Shown here one piece after another: positions 1 to 7,636 of a stretch of 64,000 bases of DNA (positions are counted from its first letter, which is position 1; each line of letters starts with the position of its first letter). The stretch is taken from positions 8,730-72,729 of the forward strand of contig JBHOQX010000047.1 in the NCBI GenBank assembly GCA_042408595.1. Direction: 5' to 3'. The position numbers were made by a program, and so were the translations under genes. A model generated the notes under the pieces. It searched no databases. It saw only the letters and a list, made by a program, of their open reading frames with translations, and was not told the DNA's origin. The DNA is from JBHOQX01 sp042408595 (lineage in GTDB: Bacteria; Chloroflexota; Chloroflexia; Chloroflexales; Roseiflexaceae).

Positions 1-2973
1 GGCAAATTCGCGCTGGTGAACGGCACGGCCGGCCTGGCCTGCAACGGCGGCAGCGCTCCCTGCAGCCAGACGCAGCTCGACCAGATCATCGACCTGGTCG
101 GCTACGGCAGCGCGAACTTCTTCGAAGGGAGCGGCCCCGCGCCGGCCCTCAGCAACACCACCGCCGGCATCCGCGCCGCCGGCGGCTGCCAGGATACGAA
201 CAACAACGCCACCGATTTCAGCGCCGGCACCCCCGCGCCGCGCAACAGCGCCGCGCCCGCCACCCCCTGCGCTGACGCAGCCCCGGCCGTTGCCAGCACG
301 AGTCCGGCGAACGGCGCGACCGGCGTACCGCTGAACGCCAACATCACCGTCACCTTCTCGGAGCCGGTCGCCGCCAGCGCTGGCGCGTTCACCCTCGCGT
401 GCGCCACAAGCGGCAGTCACACTTTGGCTGTCAGCGGCGGGCCGCAGAGCTTCACCCTCGATCCCGCGCCAGACTTCGCCGCCGGCGAGAGCTGCACCGT
501 CACCGTCGCCGCCGCGCAGATCAGCGACCTGGACACCGACGACCCGCCGGATACGATGGCGGCGGACTACACCTTCGGCTTCAGCGCCGCCGCCTCGTCG
601 CCGGCGGCGACCATCCGCATCCACGACATCCAGGGCGCCGGCCACATCTCGCCGCTCGTCTCGACCGTCAACGACAACAGCATCTCGCTCGGCGCGAGTG
701 TGGCCGCTGTGCCGGGGATCGTCACCGCCGTCGGTGCAAACGGCTTTTGGATGCAGGACCCGGAGCCGGACGCGAACCCGGCCACCTCGGAAGGTATCTT
801 CGTCTTCACCGGCGCGTCCGGCGCGAAGCCGGCGGTCGGCGATTCGGTCACCGTCACCGGGCGGGCCGCCGAGTTCCGCCCCGGCTGCACCAGCACGAGT
901 TGCACCGCCAGCAGCAGCGGCTGGAACAACCTGACCACCACCGAGATCACCGGCGCCAGCGGCTCGCCGCTCTCCTGGACGCTCGTCTCGAGCGGCAACC
1001 CGCTGCCGGCCCCGACGGTGATCGGCGTCGGCGGGCGCATCCCGCCCACCGCTACGATCGAAGACGACACGAACGGCAGCATCGAGACCACGCCGAACAC
1101 ATTCGACCCGGAGAACGACGGGATCGACTTCTACGAGAGCCTGGAAGGCATGCGCGTGCAGGTCAACGACGCGCTGGTCACCGGCCCGACGAACAACTTC
1201 GGTGAGATCACCGTGCTGCCGGATAACGGCGCCTTCGCCACATCGCGCACGGCCCGCGGCGGCGCCCTGATCGGCGACACCTACAGCGACTTCAACCCGG
1301 AGCGCCTCCAGATCGACGACACGCTTACCAGCGGCCCGCCGAAGGTGAACGTCGGCGACCGCTTCCCCGGCCCGATCATCGGCGTGCTCGACTACAGCTT
1401 CGGCAACTACGAACTGCTCAACACCGCGCCGCTCCCCGCGCCGGCCTCCGGCGGGCTGGCCCGCGAGGTCGTCGGCTTCCCGCCGCCGAATGCCGCCCAG
1501 CTCAACGTCACCTCGTTCAACGTCGAGAACCTCGACCCGAACGACCCGCAGAGCAAGTTCGACGGGCTGGCAGCCGTGATCGTCAACAACCTGGGCGCGC
1601 CCGACCTGCTCGGTGTGGAGGAAGTGCAGGACAACAACGGCCCGACCAACGATTCGGTCGTGGATGCCGACCAGACCTTCGCCAAACTGATCGCCGCCAT
1701 CCAGGCTGCCGGCGGCCCGACCTACAGCTACCGCCAGATCAACCCGGTGGACGACCAGGACGGCGGCGAGCCGGGAGGCAACATCCGCGTTGGCTTCCTG
1801 TTCCGCAGCGACCGCGGGCTGGCCTTCGTGGACCGGCCCGGCGGCACGCCCACCGCCGCGGTCAGCGTCGTCGCTGGCGCGGCCGGCCCGGAGCTGTCGT
1901 TCAGCCCCGGGCGGATCGACCCGACCAACAGCGCCTTCAACAACAGCCGCAAGCCGCTGGCCGGCGAGTTCACCTTCAACGGCCAGAAGCTGTTCGCGAT
2001 CGTCAACCATTTCAACTCGAAGGGCGGCGACCAGCCGCTCTATGGCCGCTTCCAGCCGCCGGCGCGGGCCAGCGAGACGCAGCGCCACCAGCAGGCCCAG
2101 ATCGTCAACAACTTCGTGGACAGCCTTCTGGCGCAAGACGCGAACGCCAACATCGTCGTGCTTGGCGACCTGAACGATTTCGAGTTCTCCGAGACGCTCA
2201 ACATCCTCAAGGGCGGCGTGCTGACCGATCTGATCGAAACCCTCCCGAAGGCCGAGCGCTACACCTACACCTTCGAAGGCAACGCCCAGGCGCTCGACCA
2301 TGTGCTCGTCAGCGGCGCGCTGTTCGGCCGGCTCGTCGGCTATGATGTCGTCCACATCAACGCGGAGTTCGCCGAGCAGACGAGCGACCACGATCCGAGC
2401 GTCGCCCGCTTCACCCTCGGCACGGCGCCGCAGATCGTCTCGCTCCCGCTCGTCTCCGCGACGCAGGGGCAGGCCTACAGCTACGACGTGGACGCGACCG
2501 GCGCGCCGGCGGCGGGCTACAGCCTGGACACCGCGCCGGACGGGATGACGATCGACGCGGCGACCGGGCTGATCACCTGGCCGGTGAATGTGCTCCCGGG
2601 CAGCTATCCGGTCGTGGTGCGAGCGAGCAACGGCGTCGCGCCGGACGCGGTGCAGAGCTTCAGCATCACGGTCGCCGCCGCGCCGGCCGCCGGAAAAATC
2701 AGCCCAGTGCTGGAGTGCGTCGCCTACAACGGCGGAAGCAGCTACACCGCCCGCTTCGGCTACAAAAACCCGAACACCTTCCCAGTACAGATTCTGATCG
2801 GGCCGGGTAACAAATTCACCCCAGCGCCGCAGGACCGTGGCCAGCCGACGCTCTTCGCAGCGGGGCGGCAGCGTTTCGTGTTCGACGTGCCGTTCAACGG
2901 CAGCAACCTGGTCTGGACGCTCAACGGCAAGACCGCCACAGCCTCCAGCAACCCGGCGCAGCGCTGCCCGTAA
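1..2973 (+). CDS. ExeM/NucH-like extracellular endonuclease, 5' end cut by window edge
   Basis: The frame is open to base 1, so the true start lies outside the window. The first codons read as the end of a lamin-tail-like domain (Cys-containing GLACNGGSAPC region). A bacterial Ig-like domain follows (about nt 290-570), then a long beta-rich segment. An endonuclease/exonuclease/phosphatase domain begins near nt 1500 with SFNVENL and contains VNHFNSKGGD, the metal and phosphate motif GDLNDFE near nt 2163, and the terminal catalytic motif SDHDPS at nt 2383-2400. A putative Ig domain (nt 2430-2690) and a C-terminal beta domain (nt 2695-2970) complete it. By family this is a secreted metal-dependent nuclease acting on extracellular DNA. 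It stands alone here, followed by the SRP RNA gene. Confidence 0.85.
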   Translation, partial: GKFALVNGTAGLACNGGSAPCSQTQLDQIIDLVGYGSANFFEGSGPAPALSNTTAGIRAAGGCQDTNNNATDFSAGTPAPRNSAAPATPCADAAPAVASTSPANGATGVPLNANITVTFSEPVAASAGAFTLACATSGSHTLAVSGGPQSFTLDPAPDFAAGESCTVTVAAAQISDLDTDDPPDTMAADYTFGFSAAASSPAATIRIHDIQGAGHISPLVSTVNDNSISLGASVAAVPGIVTAVGANGFWMQDPEPDANPATSEGIFVFTGASGAKPAVGDSVTVTGRAAEFRPGCTSTSCTASSSGWNNLTTTEITGASGSPLSWTLVSSGNPLPAPTVIGVGGRIPPTATIEDDTNGSIETTPNTFDPENDGIDFYESLEGMRVQVNDALVTGPTNNFGEITVLPDNGAFATSRTARGGALIGDTYSDFNPERLQIDDTLTSGPPKVNVGDRFPGPIIGVLDYSFGNYELLNTAPLPAPASGGLAREVVGFPPPNAAQLNVTSFNVENLDPNDPQSKFDGLAAVIVNNLGAPDLLGVEEVQDNNGPTNDSVVDADQTFAKLIAAIQAAGGPTYSYRQINPVDDQDGGEPGGNIRVGFLFRSDRGLAFVDRPGGTPTAAVSVVAGAAGPELSFSPGRIDPTNSAFNNSRKPLAGEFTFNGQKLFAIVNHFNSKGGDQPLYGRFQPPARASETQRHQQAQIVNNFVDSLLAQDANANIVVLGDLNDFEFSETLNILKGGVLTDLIETLPKAERYTYTFEGNAQALDHVLVSGALFGRLVGYDVVHINAEFAEQTSDHDPSVARFTLGTAPQIVSLPLVSATQGQAYSYDVDATGAPAAGYSLDTAPDGMTIDAATGLITWPVNVLPGSYPVVVRASNGVAPDAVQSFSITVAAAPAAGKISPVLECVAYNGGSSYTARFGYKNPNTFPVQILIGPGNKFTPAPQDRGQPTLFAAGRQRFVFDVPFNGSNLVWTLNGKTATASSNPAQRCP

Positions 2974-3083
2974 GCCTGAAAAAGCGGCAAGGCGAGAACC
3001 TGATAGGTGCGGAAGGGGAACGGGCGCCGGGGCGCAGGCCCCCAACCCCTACCCCCTCGCCTCATCGTTCATCGCCCGTCCCA

Positions 3084-3112
3084 TTGACAGCCGCCGCGCC
3101 CGCGAGTACAAT
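3084..3112 (+). promoter_or_regulatory. Sigma-70-type promoter of the SRP RNA gene
   Basis: TTGACA at 3084-3089 and TACAAT at 3107-3112 are separated by exactly 17 bases. The -35 is perfect and the -10 has one mismatch. The expected start, about 7 bases downstream, coincides with the 5' end of the SRP RNA helix. Confidence 0.85.
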
Positions 3113-3119
3113 GCCCTGC

Positions 3120-3209
3120 GGCGCCGAGGGACGGCAGATACCTGCTTAACCCCGCCAGGGCCGAGAGGCAGCAACGGTCGGTGGGTTCCTCTGGGTGTCC
3201 CGAGGCGCC
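3120..3209 (+). ncRNA. ffs: Signal recognition particle RNA, small bacterial type
   Basis: This 90-base segment carries the conserved SRP RNA apical domain: GCCAGGGCCGAGAGGCAGCA, the Ffh-binding asymmetric and symmetric loops, between arms AACCC and GGGTT. The ends pair. GGCGCC at 3120-3125 matches GGCGCC at 3204-3209, then a GA/GA internal loop, then GGGAC against GTCCC. It is the small 4.5S type without an Alu domain. The RNA acts with Ffh and FtsY in co-translational membrane targeting. A near-consensus promoter sits directly upstream. Confidence 0.9.
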
Positions 3210-3298
3210 ATCCAGTCACGGCAGTCGGCGTGAGCGCGCCGGCTGCCCTTTGTTTGCGGCCCGGTCGGGGCGGCGCGGGTCAAACGCCCGGCAAGGTC

Positions 3299-3327
3299 TT
3301 GTCTTGCGGCCATAGCTGTGCTACACT
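3299..3327 (+). promoter_or_regulatory. Probable promoter of the ParA-like gene
   Basis: TTGTCT at 3299-3304 and TACACT at 3322-3327 have a 17-base spacer. The likely transcript start near 3334 leaves about a 40-base leader before the ATG at 3374. This suggests that the ATPase gene is transcribed separately from the SRP RNA. Confidence 0.6.
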
Positions 3328-3373
3328 CCGATCCGGCGCGGCAGCGCCAGATGTTCGGGCGCGGGGAGCGGGC

Positions 3374-4390
3374 ATGGGGCGAGTCATCGCAGTCTCCAAC
3401 CTGAAGGGCGGCATCGGCAAGACGACCACCGTCGTCAACCTCGGCGCGGGCCTGGCGCTGAAGGGGGCGCGCGTGCTGCTGGTGGATGTCGATGCCCAGG
3501 GCAACCTGGCGATGGCGCTCGGCGTCCATCCGCGCCACACCGTCTACGAGGCCCTGGTGGATGGCCGGCCGGCCGCGGAGTGCATCACCCCCGCCCGCCA
3601 CAACCTCGACCTGATCGCGGCGGACGCCACGCTGCTCGGCGCGCAGCCGATCATCGCCCAGCGGCCCGATTGGAGCCGGGCGCTCTACAAGGCCATCCGC
3701 CCGCTCATCCCCGACTACGACTACATCCTGATCGACTCCGCCGGCTCGCTGACGCCGCTCAACGTCAACGCGCTCGTCTGCGCCGGGGACGTGATCGCGC
3801 CCACCGCCATCGAGCACTTCTCGATCCAGAGCCTCGGCCTGCTGTTCACCCAGGTCGCGCGGGTCAAGGGGGGCAGCGCCGGCATCCGCATGATCATCCC
3901 GACGATGTACGACCCGCGCGTGCGCCAGTCGGGCGAGTTGCTGGAAGCACTGCGGGCCCGCTATGGCGCGCTGGTCGGCCCCCCGATCCGGGTGAATGTA
4001 CGCCTCTCCGAGTCGCCGCGGCACGGCCGGACGATCTACGAGTACGATCCGCGCTCGCGCGGCGCGCTCGACTACGCGCTGCTGGTCGAACACGTTAGCC
4101 AGGTCTTCGGCGGGCTGCCCGAAGCGATGCCGTCGCTGAATGGCGCGCCCGCCGCCGCGCCACGCGCCACGCCGGCCGCAGTTGCCCCCGCGCCCGCCAC
4201 GGAGCCGGACCCCCCGCCCACGCCGGTTGGCGCCCCCGGCCCGGCCGCGGTGCGCATCGGCCTTGCCGGGCCGAAGCACTGCCCGAACTGCGGCCGGCCG
4301 CTGCGCGTCACCCACGCCGCAGGCTATGCCATCGCCTACTGCGAATATTGCAAATACCAGACGCAGACCCTGGCCCGTGGGCCGCGGTAA
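3374..4390 (+). CDS. ParA/Soj-family ATPase with C-terminal zinc ribbon
   Basis: The 338-residue protein begins at ATG 3374 (GGGGAG upstream); the longer upstream frame runs through the SRP RNA and is rejected. The deviant Walker A motif KGGIGKTT is at residues 11-18, Walker A' is LLVDVDAQGN and Walker B is YILIDSAG, so this is a MinD/ParA-type P-loop ATPase that dimerises with ATP. After the ATPase core comes an Ala/Pro-rich linker (about 250-295), then a CxxC...CxxC zinc ribbon with C303, C306, C323 and C326. Family members position DNA or protein cargoes. No ParB gene or parS-like site is seen nearby, so the cargo is unknown. The zinc ribbon is an unusual addition that may bind the partner or nucleic acid. 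Confidence 0.85.
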   Translation: MGRVIAVSNLKGGIGKTTTVVNLGAGLALKGARVLLVDVDAQGNLAMALGVHPRHTVYEALVDGRPAAECITPARHNLDLIAADATLLGAQPIIAQRPDWSRALYKAIRPLIPDYDYILIDSAGSLTPLNVNALVCAGDVIAPTAIEHFSIQSLGLLFTQVARVKGGSAGIRMIIPTMYDPRVRQSGELLEALRARYGALVGPPIRVNVRLSESPRHGRTIYEYDPRSRGALDYALLVEHVSQVFGGLPEAMPSLNGAPAAAPRATPAAVAPAPATEPDPPPTPVGAPGPAAVRIGLAGPKHCPNCGRPLRVTHAAGYAIAYCEYCKYQTQTLARGPR

Positions 4391-4576
4391 GCAATCGCGT
4401 GCACCATGGAAAATGCAGCGTGCAAAGTTGGGGGTTGGGAGATTGGAGCATGGTTTGCTGACCGTTTGCCCGTCTTACCGTCTGCCTGTCTGACTTCTGG
4501 CTCCCGCCCCGCCACCTCGCAACACGCCATCGCCCACGCACGTCCAATCTACAATCGGCAATCCAGGTGAACCGCT

Positions 4577-4867
4577 ATGAGCATAGATGACTACCGCGCC
4601 GAGGTGCGCGCCCTGCTGGAGCGCTTCCTCGCCGAAGCGAGCGAGACCGACGACAAGGCGCTGATCGTCCAGATGTACACCGACGAACTGGCGTTGTTGC
4701 ACGGGCGCTATGCCCACCGCCTGCTGGAAGATGTCATGGCCGACGCGCACACCCGCCTCGACGCGCGCCTCGCGCCCGACCCGCTGCGCCAGACGATCGC
4801 CTCGGTGCAGACAACTGTGCAGGATATCTGGCGCACCCTGTGGGGGCCGCCGGACGAGCGCCGATGA
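4577..4867 (+). CDS. Small acidic helical protein of unknown function
   Basis: A 96-residue protein with AGGTGA seven bases before the ATG. It is charged and predicted largely helical, with several amphipathic stretches (for example VRALLERFLAEASETDD), no cysteines and no membrane segment. I do not recognise a family. It lies 186 bases downstream of the ParA-like gene on the same strand, separated by AT-richer filler, and converges with the ECF transporter gene. The good ribosome site and normal codon use support a real gene. Confidence 0.6.
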   Translation: MSIDDYRAEVRALLERFLAEASETDDKALIVQMYTDELALLHGRYAHRLLEDVMADAHTRLDARLAPDPLRQTIASVQTTVQDIWRTLWGPPDERR

Positions 4868-4901
4868 GGGGGCGTCCGTATCCGCTCCGCCACCGCGCCG
4901 C

Positions 4902-5735
4902 TCACTCCACTGGGCCCGTGTCCATAAAGTGAAACCGCCGCTGAAACCGGCGCAGCTCCTTCAGCGCCAGCGGGCCGACGGTAGCCAGCAGCACGACGTT
5001 CCCGATCGCCCGCAGCGAATCCCATCCCAGCGACGTGAGCAGATAGAACCCCCAGTAGCGCCGCAGCGTCTCGCCGAGGCCGAGCCCGGGCTGCCAGAAG
5101 AGCGCGCCGGCCCCGGCGAACGGCCACGACCAGAGGTTCATCAGCGCGCCGAAGAGCAGGCCCCAGAGGTAGCCGAAGGCGCACAGCAGCGCGACCTCGG
5201 CCGGGCCGCCGGGGCGCAGCCGGCGCCCGAGCGGGCGCAGCGCCGCCGCCGACAGCCCCATCCAGCCCATCACAAACATCTGGAACGGCATCCACGGCCC
5301 GACCCCGCCGGTCAGCAGCGCCGAGGCCGCCAGCGAGAGCGCACCGAGCAGAAAGCCGAAGCGCCCCCCGTAGACATACCCGGCTAGGATCGTCAGAAAG
5401 AAGAACGTCGGCGAGTCTCCGGGGCCGACCGGCAGGCGCAGCACAGCGTTGATCGCCGTCAGGATGCCGAGCACGGCGACCGTGCGGGCGTTGAGGCGGC
5501 CCGCGCCAAGCTCGGCCAGCAGCAGCAGCAGGAGCGCCGGCCCGAGCAGTGCGAAGATCAGCGGCGCGTCGGCGGCGTGGGCCCCGGCCGGGCCAGCGAG
5601 CGCCGGCTGTGTCAGCATGAACGGGTACAGGAAGGCCGCCGCGCCCAGCAGACAGACCAACGCCAGCACCACGCCGCTCGCGAAGCGGGCCGCGCGCCTG
5701 CTGCCGGGGCTATCACGACCTAAAGAAACTGTCAT
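4902..5735 (-). CDS. ECF transporter S component-like membrane protein
   Basis: A 277-residue multi-pass membrane protein with about seven to eight hydrophobic segments. The central part (GYVYGGRFGFLLGALS ... GPWMPFQMFVMGWMG) matches the substrate-binding S components of energy-coupling-factor vitamin transporters, most like the cobalamin-type group. I chose ATG 5735 because the upstream 31 residues of the open frame are Arg/Pro-rich, not membrane-like, and would run towards the divergent gene. The ATPase (EcfA) and T-component genes are not in the window, so it would have to share a module encoded elsewhere. The substrate cannot be fixed from sequence alone. Confidence 0.7.
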   Translation of the reverse strand: MTVSLGRDSPGSRRAARFASGVVLALVCLLGAAAFLYPFMLTQPALAGPAGAHAADAPLIFALLGPALLLLLLAELGAGRLNARTVAVLGILTAINAVLRLPVGPGDSPTFFFLTILAGYVYGGRFGFLLGALSLAASALLTGGVGPWMPFQMFVMGWMGLSAAALRPLGRRLRPGGPAEVALLCAFGYLWGLLFGALMNLWSWPFAGAGALFWQPGLGLGETLRRYWGFYLLTSLGWDSLRAIGNVVLLATVGPLALKELRRFQRRFHFMDTGPVE

Positions 5736-5902
5736 CGACACTGTGGCACTCTTTAGGGGTGATTCATTCGCGCATGGTAGAGTCGAACCTGTCAACGCGG
5801 ATCGCGCCGGCCGGCGCGCCGTTGGCATTGGCCCGAACGGCGACGGCGCCGATTGAACCGCCCGCTCAGCACCTGCCGCTCAGGCATAGAAGGGTTCGAA
5901 CC

Positions 5903-6946
5903 GTGCTCATCGCCCGCTCTCCCGTGCGCATCAGCTTCGGCGGTGGCGGCACCGACCTGGCCGCGTATTATACGCGCTTCGGCGGGATGGTCGTCAGTGC
6001 CTCGATCAACAAATACATCTACGGCATCGTCACGAAGAATTTCGACACGACCTTTCAGGTGATCTCGGCGGACTACCGCAGCATCCTGAAGATGCCGACC
6101 GATGGCAGCGCCTACGAGAACAACAACCTGGAATTGCGGCTCTGCCAGGTGATCTACGAATACTTCGACCTGCGGATGCCGGTCAACGTCTTCATCGCCT
6201 CTGAGGTGCCGCCCGGCACCGGCCTCGGCTCGTCCAGCGTCACATCGGTCACGCTCTGCAACATCTTCAGCACGCTGAGCGGCCGGAGCATGAGCAAGGC
6301 GCAACTGGCCGAGACCGCCTACGAGATCGAGACGCAGCGGCTCGAAGCGCCGATCGGCAAGCAGGACCAGTACGCCAGCGCGTTCGGCGGGCTGAACTGC
6401 TTCGAGTTCAACGAGGCCGGCGTGCGCGTCACTCCGCTGAAGATGACCGCGGCGGCGATCCGCGGCCTGGAGCGGCGGCTGATGCTGTTCTACACCGGCG
6501 CGACACGCCAGGCGCGCGATATCCTCCAGGAGCAGCGCTCGGCGAGCGAGCAACGCGCCGGCCGCACCATCGAGGCGCTGCACCAGATCAAGGCGCTCGG
6601 CTGGCAGATCAAGGACGCGCTCGAGAACGGCCGCCTGGATGACTTCGGTGCCCTGCTCGACGAGAGCTGGCAGCAAAAAAAGCAGCTCGCCAGCGGCATC
6701 TCCAACCCGTTTATCGATGATGCCTATGCCCAGGCCCGCGCCAACGGCGCGCTCGGCGGCAAGATCACCGGCGCGGGCGGCGGCGGCTTCCTGATGCTCT
6801 GCTGCCCGGAAGACCGGCAGCCGGGCGTTCGCCAGGCGCTGGAGCGGCTCGGGCTCCAGCAGGTGCGGTTCGCTTTCGAGTTCGAAGGCACGCGCGTGCT
6901 GCTGCATACCGCCCTGCTGAACTCACCCTACGACTGGAACCAGTAG
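5903..6946 (+). CDS. hddA: GHMP kinase, D-glycero-alpha-D-manno-heptose 7-phosphate kinase
   Basis: A 347-residue GHMP-family sugar kinase. I place the start at GTG 5903 behind AGAAGGG; the protein then begins LIARSPVRISFGGGGTD, the conserved N-terminus of HddA-type kinases. The ATP-binding loop PPGTGLGSSS is at about residues 103-112, and the C-terminal glycine-rich motif GKITGAGGGGF is near 286. HddA phosphorylates heptose 7-phosphate at C1 on the route to GDP-heptose used in surface glycans. The next gene encodes the matching bisphosphate phosphatase, which supports the assignment; related kinases with other sugar substrates remain possible. Confidence 0.85.
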   Translation: MLIARSPVRISFGGGGTDLAAYYTRFGGMVVSASINKYIYGIVTKNFDTTFQVISADYRSILKMPTDGSAYENNNLELRLCQVIYEYFDLRMPVNVFIASEVPPGTGLGSSSVTSVTLCNIFSTLSGRSMSKAQLAETAYEIETQRLEAPIGKQDQYASAFGGLNCFEFNEAGVRVTPLKMTAAAIRGLERRLMLFYTGATRQARDILQEQRSASEQRAGRTIEALHQIKALGWQIKDALENGRLDDFGALLDESWQQKKQLASGISNPFIDDAYAQARANGALGGKITGAGGGGFLMLCCPEDRQPGVRQALERLGLQQVRFAFEFEGTRVLLHTALLNSPYDWNQ

Positions 6947-6994
6947 CCGAGCACGGCGCCGCGTTGCGCCGCCCCCACGTCAGGAGGGATGGGA

Positions 6995-7624
6995 ATGCGA
7001 GCCGTTTTTCTGGACCGTGACGGTGTGATCAACGAGAACCGGCCGGATCACGTCAAGTGCTGGGATGAGTTTCGTTTCCTGCCGGGGGTGCTCACCGCGA
7101 TTCGCTGGCTGCGCCTGGCCGGCTTTCATGTGTTTGTGGTGACGAACCAGGCGATCATCGCCCGCGGCGCCGCTACCCACGGGGTCGTCGAGGATATTCA
7201 CCGACGGATGATGTTGCAGGTCGCGTTGCATGGTGGGCGGATCCACGACATCCGCTACTGCCCGCACGACGCCGACGATGCGTGCCGGTGCCGCAAGCCG
7301 CAGCCCGGCATGCTGCTCGATATCGCGGCCCACTGGTCGGTGGATCTGGGCCGGTCGTACCTGATCGGCGACGCGCTGACCGACATGGCCGCCGGTGCCA
7401 GCGCCGGCTGCCGCACTGTGCTGGTGCGCACCGGCCGCGGCGGCGAGCAGTGCGCCCTGCCCGAGGCGCGGCAGACCCCGATCGATTACGTCGCAGCGGA
7501 TCTGCCCGACGCGGTGGATTGGCTTTTTCGCCGGGAAGGCCTGACATTACCGCGTCAGGACCTGCTGCCGCGGCCCGCCCCCGCCGCAGTCGGATCCCTG
7601 ATAGCGCTTCCAGTCGCCGGGTAA
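6995..7624 (+). CDS. gmhB: D-glycero-D-manno-heptose 1,7-bisphosphate 7-phosphatase (HAD-IIIA)
   Basis: A 209-residue HAD phosphatase. Two ATG codons lie at 6989 and 6995. The second is preferred because AGGAGG at 6982-6987 has the correct seven-base spacing to it. Catalytic Asp7 and Asp9 lie in FLDRDGVIN, the Thr motif is VVTNQ (48-52), and the zinc-binding loop has C89, H91, C97 and C99 followed by K101, the hallmark arrangement of GmhB. It removes the C7 phosphate from heptose 1,7-bisphosphate, the step after HddA, and lies 48 bases downstream of hddA. Isomerase (GmhA) and guanylyltransferase (HddC) genes are not in the window. Confidence 0.88.
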   Translation: MRAVFLDRDGVINENRPDHVKCWDEFRFLPGVLTAIRWLRLAGFHVFVVTNQAIIARGAATHGVVEDIHRRMMLQVALHGGRIHDIRYCPHDADDACRCRKPQPGMLLDIAAHWSVDLGRSYLIGDALTDMAAGASAGCRTVLVRTGRGGEQCALPEARQTPIDYVAADLPDAVDWLFRREGLTLPRQDLLPRPAPAAVGSLIALPVAG

Positions 7625-7636
7625 GGAGACAGCCCC

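Noticed and set aside
5891..5901. GGGTTCGAACC, resembling a tRNA T-arm
   Set aside because: No acceptor stem, D-arm or anticodon arm can be drawn around it, and it overlaps the hddA start region.
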